DNA of 61,282 nt from Verrucomicrobiota bacterium. Its GTDB lineage: Bacteria > Verrucomicrobiota > Verrucomicrobiia > Limisphaerales > JACQFS01. Shown piece by piece: positions 18,472-26,995 of the stretch (its first letter is position 1; every line of letters begins with the position of its first letter). The notes under the pieces were generated by a model. That model ran no database searches. It worked only from the letters and a program-made list of their open reading frames with translations, and had not been told where the DNA came from. Made by a program: the position numbers and the translations under genes. The DNA lies in contig JACQFS010000044.1 in NCBI GenBank assembly GCA_016199935.1, forward strand, positions 1-61,282, read 5' to 3'.

Positions 18472-19215
18472 TTACATGCTCATGTGGCTCACGGCGTCGC
18501 TCCAATCGCTGTAGCCGGTGGTGCCGCCGACGGCGCGGAACTCGAAGCGATACATCGTGCCCGGCGTCAGGCCGTTGACGGGCATCGCGCGCGAGTTGGT
18601 GAAGAGGCCCGCGTTTTGCAGCGGCCCGGCCGCCCCGCCCGCGCCGAGGGCCGCGTAGCGTCCCTCGTAGCACTTCGCGTTGGGCACGGGCTTGACCTTG
18701 ACGAGCAACTGGCCGGAGTTGCCGTTGTTGATTTCCGCAATCTGCGGCTTGGGCAGCGGCTGTTTCGCGCGGCTGGTGCTCACCGCCTCGAAGCCGCTGC
18801 CGAGCAGCGTGGCCAGATCGCCGCCGGACTTGTCCTGCACGTAGGCGGCGAGTTGGCGCAGCAGGGCCACGAGCGCGTCGCGTTTGTTGTTTTTATCGGC
18901 CGTCGCCGCGGTGCCGCCCTGTGCCTGCCCGGCGATGGCGTCGGTGAAGGCGGTCAGGCCCGCTTGCAAGGCGACCTTCGTCACGGGCGGGGTGGGGAAG
19001 GCGGGCTTGCCGTAGAGGTTGTCAATGACGGCGCCGGCCGTTTCCTCAAGGAAATGGTCGGGCGCGTTGACGAAGCCAAGGAGGACTCGGAGGGTGCTCA
19101 TTTTTTTGTGGGGTTGAGGTTCAGGAACATTACCGCCCCAGACGAGGCCAGGATCCCCCCAGCGAAGAGGGGTGCCGTCCGGGTGGGTGCCGTTCCAAGT
19201 GAGGGGAGTGGGCAT
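18472..19215 (-). CDS. Fibronectin-III-like protein, first gene of the secreted cluster
   Basis: A 247-residue protein with a long helical middle (about 40-150). It ends in a fibronectin type III-like domain (about 155-245: PVPNAKCYEGRYAALG, GLTPGTMYRFEFRAVGG, SDWSDAVSH). No signal peptide is seen. A second possible start is the Met at residue 39 (MSTLRVLLGFVNAPDHF). The first 38 residues, rich in Trp, Gly and Pro, may be a real short domain or a separate small gene. It sits 21 bp before the PA14/TSP3 gene. Confidence 0.68.
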   Translation of the reverse strand: MPTPLTWNGTHPDGTPLRWGDPGLVWGGNVPEPQPHKKMSTLRVLLGFVNAPDHFLEETAGAVIDNLYGKPAFPTPPVTKVALQAGLTAFTDAIAGQAQGGTAATADKNNKRDALVALLRQLAAYVQDKSGGDLATLLGSGFEAVSTSRAKQPLPKPQIAEINNGNSGQLLVKVKPVPNAKCYEGRYAALGAGGAAGPLQNAGLFTNSRAMPVNGLTPGTMYRFEFRAVGGTTGYSDWSDAVSHMSM

Positions 19216-19390
19216 CGGTCAAGGTGGAGGGTGGAGGGTTGAAGGTTGAGCGCGGGGACCCGGGTGCGGCTGCCAGTCCCGGCCTTTCCGGGTGGGAAAA
19301 AGGCGTCCGGCCGCCGGTTGACGGGCGTTTCGCGGTGGAAAAGTTCCTTTTCCGGCCTTTTCGCGCGTTTTTGGGCCGTGGAGATAACTT

Positions 19391-19622
19391 TGTCCGCCTC
19401 GGACAAGGCTTTCTCCGTCTCGGAAAAGGTTTTGTCCGGGGCGAAATAACCTTGTCCGAAGCGGACAAGGTTTTGTCCGCCATGGGAAAGGTCATCTCCG
19501 GCGTGGAGAAGGTTAAGTCCGGGCTGGAGATGAGAAGGTCCGTGGCGGACCGGCTTATGTCCGTGCCGGACACGCGAATGTCCGCCGCGGATAAAACCAT
19601 GTCCGTGGCGGAGAGAATTGCC
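19391..19622. repeat. Array of 21-bp palindromic units
   Basis: Eleven TCCG cores start at 19393, 19414, 19435, 19455, 19476, 19497, 19518, 19539, 19560, 19581 and 19602, every 21 bases with one 20-base step. Most units form a small palindrome, TTGTCCG-N3-4-CGGACAAGG. Because units are palindromic and 21 bp long, both strands read as heptapeptides (like SADKVLSA on plus and LSASDKV on minus). The 20-base step breaks every frame, so no single gene covers the array. It may be a decayed heptad-repeat gene, a DNA-protein binding array or a structured RNA. Confidence 0.75.
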
Positions 19623-19719
19623 CGCGAGCCGGACAAGGTCGTGGCCGGGCCGGCAAAAAGTGCGGGCCGAAGGGCGAAAACCTTCGGCGGTTGAAAGGGC
19701 CTTTTGCCGGCCGTCGCCC

Positions 19720-19750
19720 GGAAACAAAAAGGCTGCCGGGAAGGGCAGCC
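19720..19750 (-). terminator. Rho-independent terminator (minus strand)
   Basis: GGCTGCC-6-GGCAGCC (19731-19750) is followed, reading on the minus strand, by TTTTTGTTT. It would stop transcripts coming from thrH before they enter the 21-bp array and the secreted-protein cluster. Confidence 0.7.
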
Positions 19751-19806
19751 TGGGGTCGTTGCGGAAATCGATCGAGAGACTTGCGGCCATCGCCGCGCCG
19801 GCACTA

Positions 19807-19870
19807 TTGCGCGGTTGCGCGGTTGCGCGGTTGCGCGGTTGCGCGGTTGCGCGGTTGCGCGGTTGCGCGG
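19807..19870. repeat. Octamer microsatellite (TTGCGCGG)x8
   Basis: Eight perfect head-to-tail copies of an 8-bp unit. Perfect identity suggests a young, slippage-prone tract. Since 8 is not a multiple of 3, copy changes would shift any frame through it, but no convincing gene crosses it. Confidence 0.93.
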
Positions 19871-20023
19871 TTTTGAAACGCAGACAACACCTCAGTTGTC
19901 GAGAATCCTTTCATGGCTTGCGGAGGCGTTTTTGGACCTTCGCCAAAATAAGTCAAGACGGATTTTCGCCGGTGCGGGATTTTCCGGGCCGCGAGTCGCG
20001 GGCGGAGGCGTGACGGAAGGGGA

Positions 20024-20089
20024 AAGTATTCAGTGTTCAGTCGTCCGGGTTGGGAGGTGCGCTTTCTGAATACTGAACACTGAATACTT
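20024..20089. repeat. 18-bp perfect inverted repeat after thrH
   Basis: AAGTATTCAGTGTTCAGT at 20024-20041 is exactly complementary to 20072-20089, with a 30-bp loop. It starts 12 bp beyond the thrH stop and may be the thrH 3' hairpin, though it lacks a T-tract. Confidence 0.85.
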
Positions 20090-20100
20090 CGGGAAAAACT

Positions 20101-20709
20101 TCACCCCTTCGCCGCCGCGCGGATTTCGGCCAGCAGGTCCGGATAATTCTCCAGCGCCTTGAGTTGCGGGAAGTCGCGCTTCACGTTGTCGGGCGCGTGG
20201 AGGAGGAAGCCGACGTTCGCTTCGAGCAGCATCGAGGTGTCGTTGTAGGAATCGCCGGCGGAGATGACGAAGTAGTTCAGCGCCTTGAGCGCGGCGACGG
20301 ATTTCTTTTTCTGGTCGGGCTGGCGGAGCTGGTAGTTCGTGATGCGGTCGTGCTCGACGATGAGCCGGTGGCAGAAGAGCGTGGGCCATTCGAGCTGGCG
20401 CATGAGCGGCTGGGCGAACTGCTCGAAGGTGTCGGAGAGGATGATGACCTGCCAGTTCGCGCGCAGCTCGCGCAGAAACTCCAGCGCACCCGGCAGCGGC
20501 CGCAGCGTGCCGATCACGTCTTGGATGTCGGAGAGCTTCAGCCCGTGCTGGTCGAGGATCATGAGCCGCGCCTTCATCAGCTTGTCGTAATCCGGCTCGT
20601 CGCGCGTGGTGCGGCGGAGTTCGGGAATTTTCGTCTTCTCGGCGACGGCGATCCAGATTTCGGGGACGAGCACGCCTTCCAAATCCAAGGTGACGATGGT
20701 TTGTTTCAT
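20101..20709 (-). CDS. thrH: Phosphoserine phosphatase / homoserine phosphotransferase ThrH
   Basis: A 202-residue HAD-superfamily enzyme. It opens with MKQTIVTLDLEGVLVPEIW, the ThrH form of HAD motif I (nucleophile Asp in LDLEG). It continues with VIILSDTFEQFAQPLM (motif II) and ISAGDSYNDTSML (motif III/IV). ThrH removes phosphate from phosphoserine and can pass it to homoserine, linking serine and threonine synthesis. The ATG at 20709 is chosen because it starts the conserved domain; an upstream in-frame start adds only a low-complexity tail. Confidence 0.9.
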   Translation of the reverse strand: MKQTIVTLDLEGVLVPEIWIAVAEKTKIPELRRTTRDEPDYDKLMKARLMILDQHGLKLSDIQDVIGTLRPLPGALEFLRELRANWQVIILSDTFEQFAQPLMRQLEWPTLFCHRLIVEHDRITNYQLRQPDQKKKSVAALKALNYFVISAGDSYNDTSMLLEANVGFLLHAPDNVKRDFPQLKALENYPDLLAEIRAAAKG

Positions 20710-20805
20710 CCGGCGGAGTGTGGGGGAAACGCAGGGCGCGGGGCAAGCCGGGAGCGCGCACACGGCTTGGCCGTAACGCCGCAGTTGGGGTGGAATTTTT
20801 TTTTA

Positions 20806-20949
20806 ACGCAAAGGCGCAAAGACGCAAAGTCGCAATGGGGAACGGAACTCACGCTGCCTGCGTGCGGATCTCCCCTTTGATTGAGCGAGCGTTGGCGAAG
20901 CGATCCGGCCTTTCTGCACTGGCGTCTTTGCGCCTTTGCGTCTTTGCGT
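20806..20949. repeat. 144-bp inverted-repeat element (ACGCAAAG arms)
   Basis: The 24-bp arms are built of tandem ACGCAAAGRCGC-type units at 20806-20829 and 20926-20949, inverted with two mismatches. They flank about 96 bp with no open frame of note. The shape is MITE-like; no transposase is present and no target-site duplication could be confirmed. Confidence 0.75.
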
Positions 20950-20981
20950 AAAATTTCATCACCTGATGGCGGGTGAGTCTG

Positions 20982-21016
20982 AAAAAAAATCCGGCGCGGA
21001 CCTGTGTCCGCGCCGG
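20982..21016 (-). terminator. glnA terminator
   Basis: A perfect 11-bp stem, CCGGCGCGGAC-4-GTCCGCGCCGG (20991-21016), is followed on the minus strand by eight T residues. It lies 48 bp beyond the glnA stop. Confidence 0.92.
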
Positions 21017-21064
21017 TTCGTTTTCGATTCCCCTGGCTTCTGTCCTCGGCGAAGTGAGCCGTGA

Positions 21065-22114
21065 TTATTTCTTGCCAGCCTTCTTGCCGCCGGTGAGCGG
21101 CACGGTGGCGATGGTCTGGAGGATGCGGCTGGCGATCTTGTAGGGGTCGCCCTGCGAATTGGGACGGCGGTCTTCAAGATAGCCGCGGTAGTTGTTGTTG
21201 ACGTAGCTGTGGGGCACGCGGACGGAGGCACCGCGATTGCCCACGCCGTAGTTGAACTTGTCAATGGACTGCGTCTCGTGCAGGCCGGTCAGGCGCAGGT
21301 GATTGTCCGGGCCATACACGGCGATGTGCTCGTTCTTGTATTTGTCGAACGCCGCCATGAGCGCCTCGAAGTATTCCTTGCCGCCGACTTCGCGCATGTG
21401 GGTGGTCGAAAAGTTGGAGTGCATACCGGAGCCGTTCCAATCCACGTCCTTGCCCAGCGGCTTGCAATGCCAGTTGATGTCCACGCCGTATTTCTCGCAG
21501 AGGCGCATCATGAGGTAGCGCGCCACCCACATCTGGTCGGCCGCGTTCTTGGAACCTTTGCCGAAGATCTGGAACTCCCACTGGCCCTTGGCCACTTCGG
21601 AATTGATGCCTTCGTGGTTGATGCCCGCGTCGAGGCAAAGGTCGAGGTGCGTGTCCACGATTTCGCGCGCGATGCAGCCGACGTTCTTGTAGCCGACGCC
21701 GGTGTAGTATTCACCCTGCGGCGGGGGAAAGCCGCCGCCCGGCGGGAAGCCCAGCGGTGCTCCGTCCTTGTAAAGAAAGTATTCCTGCTCGTAGCCGAAC
21801 CAGGCACCCGGATCATCCAGGATGCCCGCGCGGGCATTGCTCGGGTGCGGCGTCTTGCAGTCCGGCATCATGACTTCGCACATGACCAGCGCGCCGTTCT
21901 TCTTGGTCGTGTCGGGATAAACCGCGACGGGTTTGAGCATGCAATCCGAGGTGCGGCCCTCAGCCTGACGGGTCGAGCTGCCGTCGAAGCCCCACATCGG
22001 GAGTTCTTCGAGTTTGGGGAAGCTCGCAAATTCCTTCACTTGGGTTTTGCCGCGGATGTTCGCGACGGGTTCATAGCCGTCGAGCCAGAGGTATTCGAGT
22101 TTGTATTTCGCCAT
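21065..22114 (-). CDS. glnII: Glutamine synthetase, type II (eukaryotic-like)
   Basis: With 349 residues, this is a short GSII enzyme rather than the 470-residue GSI. Motifs include [28 protein letters not shown] (catalytic Glu), the long NEH-type region [19 protein letters not shown], and [13 protein letters not shown]. It makes glutamine from glutamate, ammonia and ATP. GSII lacks the adenylylation Tyr loop of GSI, so control must be transcriptional or allosteric. The ATG at 22114 is preferred over the one 9 codons upstream. A strong terminator follows. The glnK-amtB operon lies 2-4 kb away. Confidence 0.93.
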   Translation of the reverse strand: MAKYKLEYLWLDGYEPVANIRGKTQVKEFASFPKLEELPMWGFDGSSTRQAEGRTSDCMLKPVAVYPDTTKKNGALVMCEVMMPDCKTPHPSNARAGILDDPGAWFGYEQEYFLYKDGAPLGFPPGGGFPPPQGEYYTGVGYKNVGCIAREIVDTHLDLCLDAGINHEGINSEVAKGQWEFQIFGKGSKNAADQMWVARYLMMRLCEKYGVDINWHCKPLGKDVDWNGSGMHSNFSTTHMREVGGKEYFEALMAAFDKYKNEHIAVYGPDNHLRLTGLHETQSIDKFNYGVGNRGASVRVPHSYVNNNYRGYLEDRRPNSQGDPYKIASRILQTIATVPLTGGKKAGKK

Positions 22115-22450
22115 GTGCGTTGTGAGTTTTTGGATTAACAATTTTCACGGCGAAACTGCATCGATGAATGCAGCTCCGACCGTGTCCGCGAAGTTCAGCA
22201 GGGCCGGTGCCACCGTGCAAGAATTTTGCTCGGCCGTCGGCTCCAACGCTCACGAAAGCCGCCGCTGACAGGGCGATGATGAGTTGGGGAAAATTCCCGG
22301 CGCACCTCCGGCACCGACAATGGCTGCGCCGTTTTTTTCGCCGTGGGCAGAATTGCTCACCGCGGCCAGCGATCCGCCGCGCAAAGCCATTTTGTGTTTG
22401 AAGATTCCCGCCACCGGCGCGTCCATCGCCGCGGTGCGCGCTGCGATTTT
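22115..22450. other. Divergent intergenic region, glnII / kinase-like gene
   Basis: This 336-bp region must hold the promoters of glnII (minus) and of the kinase-PP2C pair (plus). I looked for a sigma-54 site (TGGCAC-N5-TTGC, either strand) because of the nitrogen genes and found none convincing. No gene, repeat or clear hairpin is seen. Confidence 0.6.
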
Positions 22451-22834
22451 ATGCTCAAAGTGAAGGACACGCTCCGGGCGACGGTGAACCTCACCTTCGA
22501 CGGGAAGGTGATCAAGGCCTACCACGGGCCCGATGCGGCGGCGCGCTTCGCCAAAGAGGTGCAGGTTCTGCGTTTCCTCGCCGCGCGCGGCTGCCCCTTC
22601 GTGCCGAAACTGATCGAGGCCAACGCGCACAAACTGCGGATCATCACGACCAACTGCGGCTCCCGCGTCCAGCACCTCGACGACGAACGCCGGCGCGCCC
22701 TCTTCGCCGAACTGGAGACCCACGGCGTGCGCCACGACGATCCCGACATCCGCAACGTCACCTACCGGCAGAGCGACGGACGCTTTTGCGTGATTGATTT
22801 CGAGTTTGCCACCATCCTCCCGGGGTTCGAGTAA
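22451..22834 (+). CDS. Minimal kinase-like protein
   Basis: Only 127 residues, yet it shows the core catalytic motifs of a protein/small-molecule kinase in order: GKVIKAYHG (VAIK-type Lys22), FAKEVQVL (helix C Glu36), a hinge-like IITTNCG (64-70), HDDPDIRN (HxDxxxxN with H95, D97, N102) and DFE (116-118, in place of DFG). It resembles RIO/aminoglycoside-kinase-type folds with most of the C-lobe missing. The ATG at 22451 fits the start of the fold. It ends 12 bp before a PP2C phosphatase gene, so the two probably act on the same target. The substrate is unknown. Confidence 0.7.
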   Translation: MLKVKDTLRATVNLTFDGKVIKAYHGPDAAARFAKEVQVLRFLAARGCPFVPKLIEANAHKLRIITTNCGSRVQHLDDERRRALFAELETHGVRHDDPDIRNVTYRQSDGRFCVIDFEFATILPGFE

Positions 22835-22846
22835 CCGCACGACATC

Positions 22847-23683
22847 ATGGACAAGTCCCGCAGCGCCGCCGCGCAACGCCTGAAGTGGTCCGGTCACACC
22901 GACCGCGGCAAGGTCCGGCCCAACAACGAGGACGCCTTCCTCGGCCTGCAGTTCGACGCGCGCGAGGTGCATCACCTCGGCAAAGCCGGCGAGGCCTCGA
23001 TCAGTCGCTCGGATTTCGCGTTCGCCGTCAGCGACGGCATGGGCGGCGCGAAGGCCGGCGAATACGCCAGCCGGATCGCCGTGGAAAAAATCACCACGCT
23101 CCTCCCGCGCTCCTACCGGCAAAGCGCCGCCGGACTGGAGGCCGGCTTCGCCGACGTGCTCTCCGAACTTTTCCTCCAGATCCACCGCGCGCTGGTGTTC
23201 GTGGGCGACAGCTACGAGGAAACCGCCGGGATGCAGACCACGTTGAGCCTTTGCTGGTTCACGCCGGGGTGGATGTATTTCGGCCACGTCGGCGACAGCC
23301 GCATCTACTATCTGCCCGCGCGCGGCGGCATCCGCCAACTCAGCGAGGACGACACGCACGTCGGCTGGCTCTTCCGCAACGGCCAGCTCAACGAACGCGA
23401 GGCCCGCACCCATCCCCGGCGCAATGCGCTCCAGAAGGCGCTGGGCAGCGGCAACCAGTTCGTGGACCCGCAGGTTGGCGCGGTGGGTTGCGAGCCGGGC
23501 GACCGCTTCCTCCTCTGCACGGACGGCGTGATCGAAGGGCTCTACGACCGCCAGCTTGAGGAAATGCTGCGCGCTGATCCGGCGGCGGACGCTCCGGACA
23601 ATCCGGCGAGGCAACTTGTGACCGTGGCGGTGGCGAACAGCGGGCGCGACAACACCACGGCGCTGGTCATCGAGGTGAGTTGA
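22847..23683 (+). CDS. PP2C-family serine/threonine phosphatase
   Basis: A 278-residue soluble phosphatase with the metal-binding PPM motifs GKVRPNNEDAFL, FAVSDGMGGAKAGEYAS, GHVGDSRIYYL, CTDGVIEGLYD and GRDNTTALVIEV. All the Asp residues that hold the two Mn/Mg ions are present. It has no membrane or sensor domain. It lies just downstream of the kinase-like gene, which suggests a reversible phosphorylation pair. Confidence 0.92.
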   Translation: MDKSRSAAAQRLKWSGHTDRGKVRPNNEDAFLGLQFDAREVHHLGKAGEASISRSDFAFAVSDGMGGAKAGEYASRIAVEKITTLLPRSYRQSAAGLEAGFADVLSELFLQIHRALVFVGDSYEETAGMQTTLSLCWFTPGWMYFGHVGDSRIYYLPARGGIRQLSEDDTHVGWLFRNGQLNEREARTHPRRNALQKALGSGNQFVDPQVGAVGCEPGDRFLLCTDGVIEGLYDRQLEEMLRADPAADAPDNPARQLVTVAVANSGRDNTTALVIEVS

Positions 23684-23710
23684 ATCCGAACTCCGAAGTG
23701 GGAATTGGAG

Positions 23711-23834
23711 AACCACGGATGGACACGGATAAAATCAAGACCGGGCCGGGCCGATTCTCTTTCTTCCTCACCGAAACGCGGACGGCCCGGCGCGTTGCCT
23801 TTCAACTCGCAGTCATCCGTGTCTATCCGTGGTT
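23711..23834. repeat. ACGGAT inverted-repeat element, copy 1
   Basis: 20-bp arms (AACCACGGATGGACACGGAT at 23711-23730, inverted at 23815-23834 with one mismatch) enclose 84 bp. Related copies lie at 41015-41097 and 57217-57293. It sits between the converging PP2C and amtB genes. Confidence 0.8.
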
Positions 23835-23865
23835 CAACTTCGGTATTCTTGTTGGAAGAACAAAA

Positions 23866-23914
23866 TTCGCCGTGCCAACCGCCGCTCACTGGCGGCGCTT
23901 ATTGGCACGGCGAA
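23866..23914 (-). terminator. amtB terminator hairpin
   Basis: Perfect 13-bp arms (TTCGCCGTGCCAA / TTGGCACGGCGAA) enclose a second short stem (CCGCC/GGCGG), and on the minus strand TTTTG follows. It begins 27 bp after the amtB stop. Confidence 0.78.
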
Positions 23915-23940
23915 CTGAATCGCGCGAGCGCGGGGCTCGC

Positions 23941-25482
23941 TCAGCTGTGGTAGCCCTCTTCGCCGTGTTCGCCGAGGTCCAGACCGAGGGATTCGACTTC
24001 CTCAGTCGGGCGCAGACCGATGACGGCCTTCACGACGTAGGCGATGATCACCGTTCCCACGACCGCGAGGACGAGCGTGACGCCGATGGCCTTGACCTGT
24101 TCGACCCAGAGGCCGCCGTTGGCGACGAGCTTGGCCAGACCGTTCTTGGTCGCCGGGTTGGCGAGTTCGAGCTTGCCGCCCACGTCCGCGAGGTTGCTGA
24201 CGATGTTCGAGTTGCTGCTGTTGGCCGTGGCGAGGAAGCCGGTGAGCAGCGCGCCCATGGTTCCGCCGATGGCGTGCACGCCGAACGTGTCGAGCGCGTC
24301 GTCATAGCCGAGCCAGGACTTGAGCTTCCAGCAGGCGAAGAACGGCACGAGTCCGGCGCAGATGCCGATGATCACCGAGCCGCTCACGTCCACAAACCCG
24401 CACGCGGGCGTGATGACCACCAGACCGGCGACGGCACCGGAGCAGAAACCGAGGATGCTCGGCTTGCCGCGGAACAGCCACTCGGCCATCGGCCACACGA
24501 ACGACGCGACCGCGGTGGCGATGGTCGTGGTGGTGAAGGCGTTGGCGGCCACATTGTCGGCGGCGACGGCGCTGCCGGCGTTGAAACCATACCAGCCGAC
24601 CCAGAGCATGCCCGTGCCGATCATGCACATCGTCATGCTGTGCGGTGACATCGATTCCTTGCCGAAGCCCATGCGCTTGCCGAGGATCAAACAGAGGATG
24701 AGCGCCGACCAGCCCGACGACATGTGCACCACGGTGCCGCCGGCGAAATCAATCGCCTTGATCTTCGCGTCCGCGTTCCACACGCCGTTCATGTAGCCGT
24801 CCACGCCCCACACCATGTGCGCGAGCGGGAAGTAAACCACGAACATCCACAGCGCGACGAACAGCAGGATCGCCGAGAACTTCATGCGCTCCGCAATCGC
24901 GCCGACGATCAGCGCCGGGGTGATGATGGCGAACATGAGCTGATACATGGAGTAAACGTTGTGGGAAACCCACGCGCCGTAGTCCGTGTTCGGATTGGAG
25001 TCCACGCCGCGCAGGAACTTCCAGTCGAAGTTGCCGAAGAACGGCGAACCGCTGTGGAAGGCCATGCTGTAGCCGCACAGCCACCACAGAATGGTGACCA
25101 GGCCGGCGATGCCAAGGCATTGCGCCATGACGGACAGCACGTTCTTCTTGCGGACGAGACCGCCGTAGAAGAGCGCGAGGCCCGGCAGGGTCATGAACAG
25201 CACCAGCGCGGCCGAGACCATCTGGAACGCGTTGTGACCGGGGCCGGGGCCGCCGATTTTGGTGGCGAGGTTGGTGTTCGCGACGTTGCCGCGCGCACCG
25301 TTGCCGACGTAGGCCTCGAGATCGGCGAGGCGTTCCTCGACGCTGGGGTCTTTCAGTTTCGGCGCGGCCGGGGCGGCCGGCGCCGCGGGGGCGGCGGGGG
25401 CGGCCGGCGGATCGGCGGCGAAGAGCGGAGTGGCGAAGCCCACCAGCGCGGTGAGCATCGAAAGGAGGAGCAGTTTTTTCAT
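23941..25482 (-). CDS. amtB: Ammonium transporter AmtB
   Basis: A 513-residue protein of the Amt/Rh family. A cleavable signal peptide (MKKLLLLSMLTALVGFATPL...FAA) is followed by a Pro-Ala repeat tract and a short predicted helix. About 11 membrane helices follow, including LALFYGGLVRKKNVLSVMAQ, FAGGTVVHMSSG, GWYGFNAGSA and the late helix with TFGVHAIGGTMGAL (the second pore His). It moves ammonium across the inner membrane and is gated by GlnK. It is longer at the N-terminus than E. coli AmtB. It follows glnK by 36 bp. Confidence 0.95.
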   Translation of the reverse strand: MKKLLLLSMLTALVGFATPLFAADPPAAPAAPAAPAAPAAPKLKDPSVEERLADLEAYVGNGARGNVANTNLATKIGGPGPGHNAFQMVSAALVLFMTLPGLALFYGGLVRKKNVLSVMAQCLGIAGLVTILWWLCGYSMAFHSGSPFFGNFDWKFLRGVDSNPNTDYGAWVSHNVYSMYQLMFAIITPALIVGAIAERMKFSAILLFVALWMFVVYFPLAHMVWGVDGYMNGVWNADAKIKAIDFAGGTVVHMSSGWSALILCLILGKRMGFGKESMSPHSMTMCMIGTGMLWVGWYGFNAGSAVAADNVAANAFTTTTIATAVASFVWPMAEWLFRGKPSILGFCSGAVAGLVVITPACGFVDVSGSVIIGICAGLVPFFACWKLKSWLGYDDALDTFGVHAIGGTMGALLTGFLATANSSNSNIVSNLADVGGKLELANPATKNGLAKLVANGGLWVEQVKAIGVTLVLAVVGTVIIAYVVKAVIGLRPTEEVESLGLDLGEHGEEGYHS

Positions 25483-25518
25483 CGTGATAAGGGAGTGTGT
25501 GTTCGCGTCGAGGGTGGG

Positions 25519-26805
<1,287 letters not shown>

Positions 26806-26995
26806 GCGCAAAACCGGCGGGCGGGCGGGTTCATGGTCGTGCCCGCAATCATCGTCATAATCTCCGGCGGCGGATAAAGATCGAGATCAAGATTACGATT
26901 ACGAGACGGCACCGCTCCGCGAGCGGACCTGCGTCTGTTACGGCAAGCCTTGCGCCTGCGTCGAGGGGCGCGCGGTGACCTTTAACCCTGGCCGG

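Noticed and set aside
19391-19622. CRISPR array
   Set aside because: Repeats are 21 bp with no separate unique spacers of constant length, units differ from one another, and no cas genes are present.
19098-19804. Minus-strand frames of 230 and 224 codons across the 21-bp array
   Set aside because: Each frame shows heptads over only part of the array because of the 20-bp step, and the ends are low-complexity. I kept the array as a repeat and mention the frameshifted-gene option in the findings.
19618-20013. Plus-strand frame with RLRGCAVA repeats
   Set aside because: It is simply the translation of the octamer microsatellite; no similarity outside it and no good start signal.
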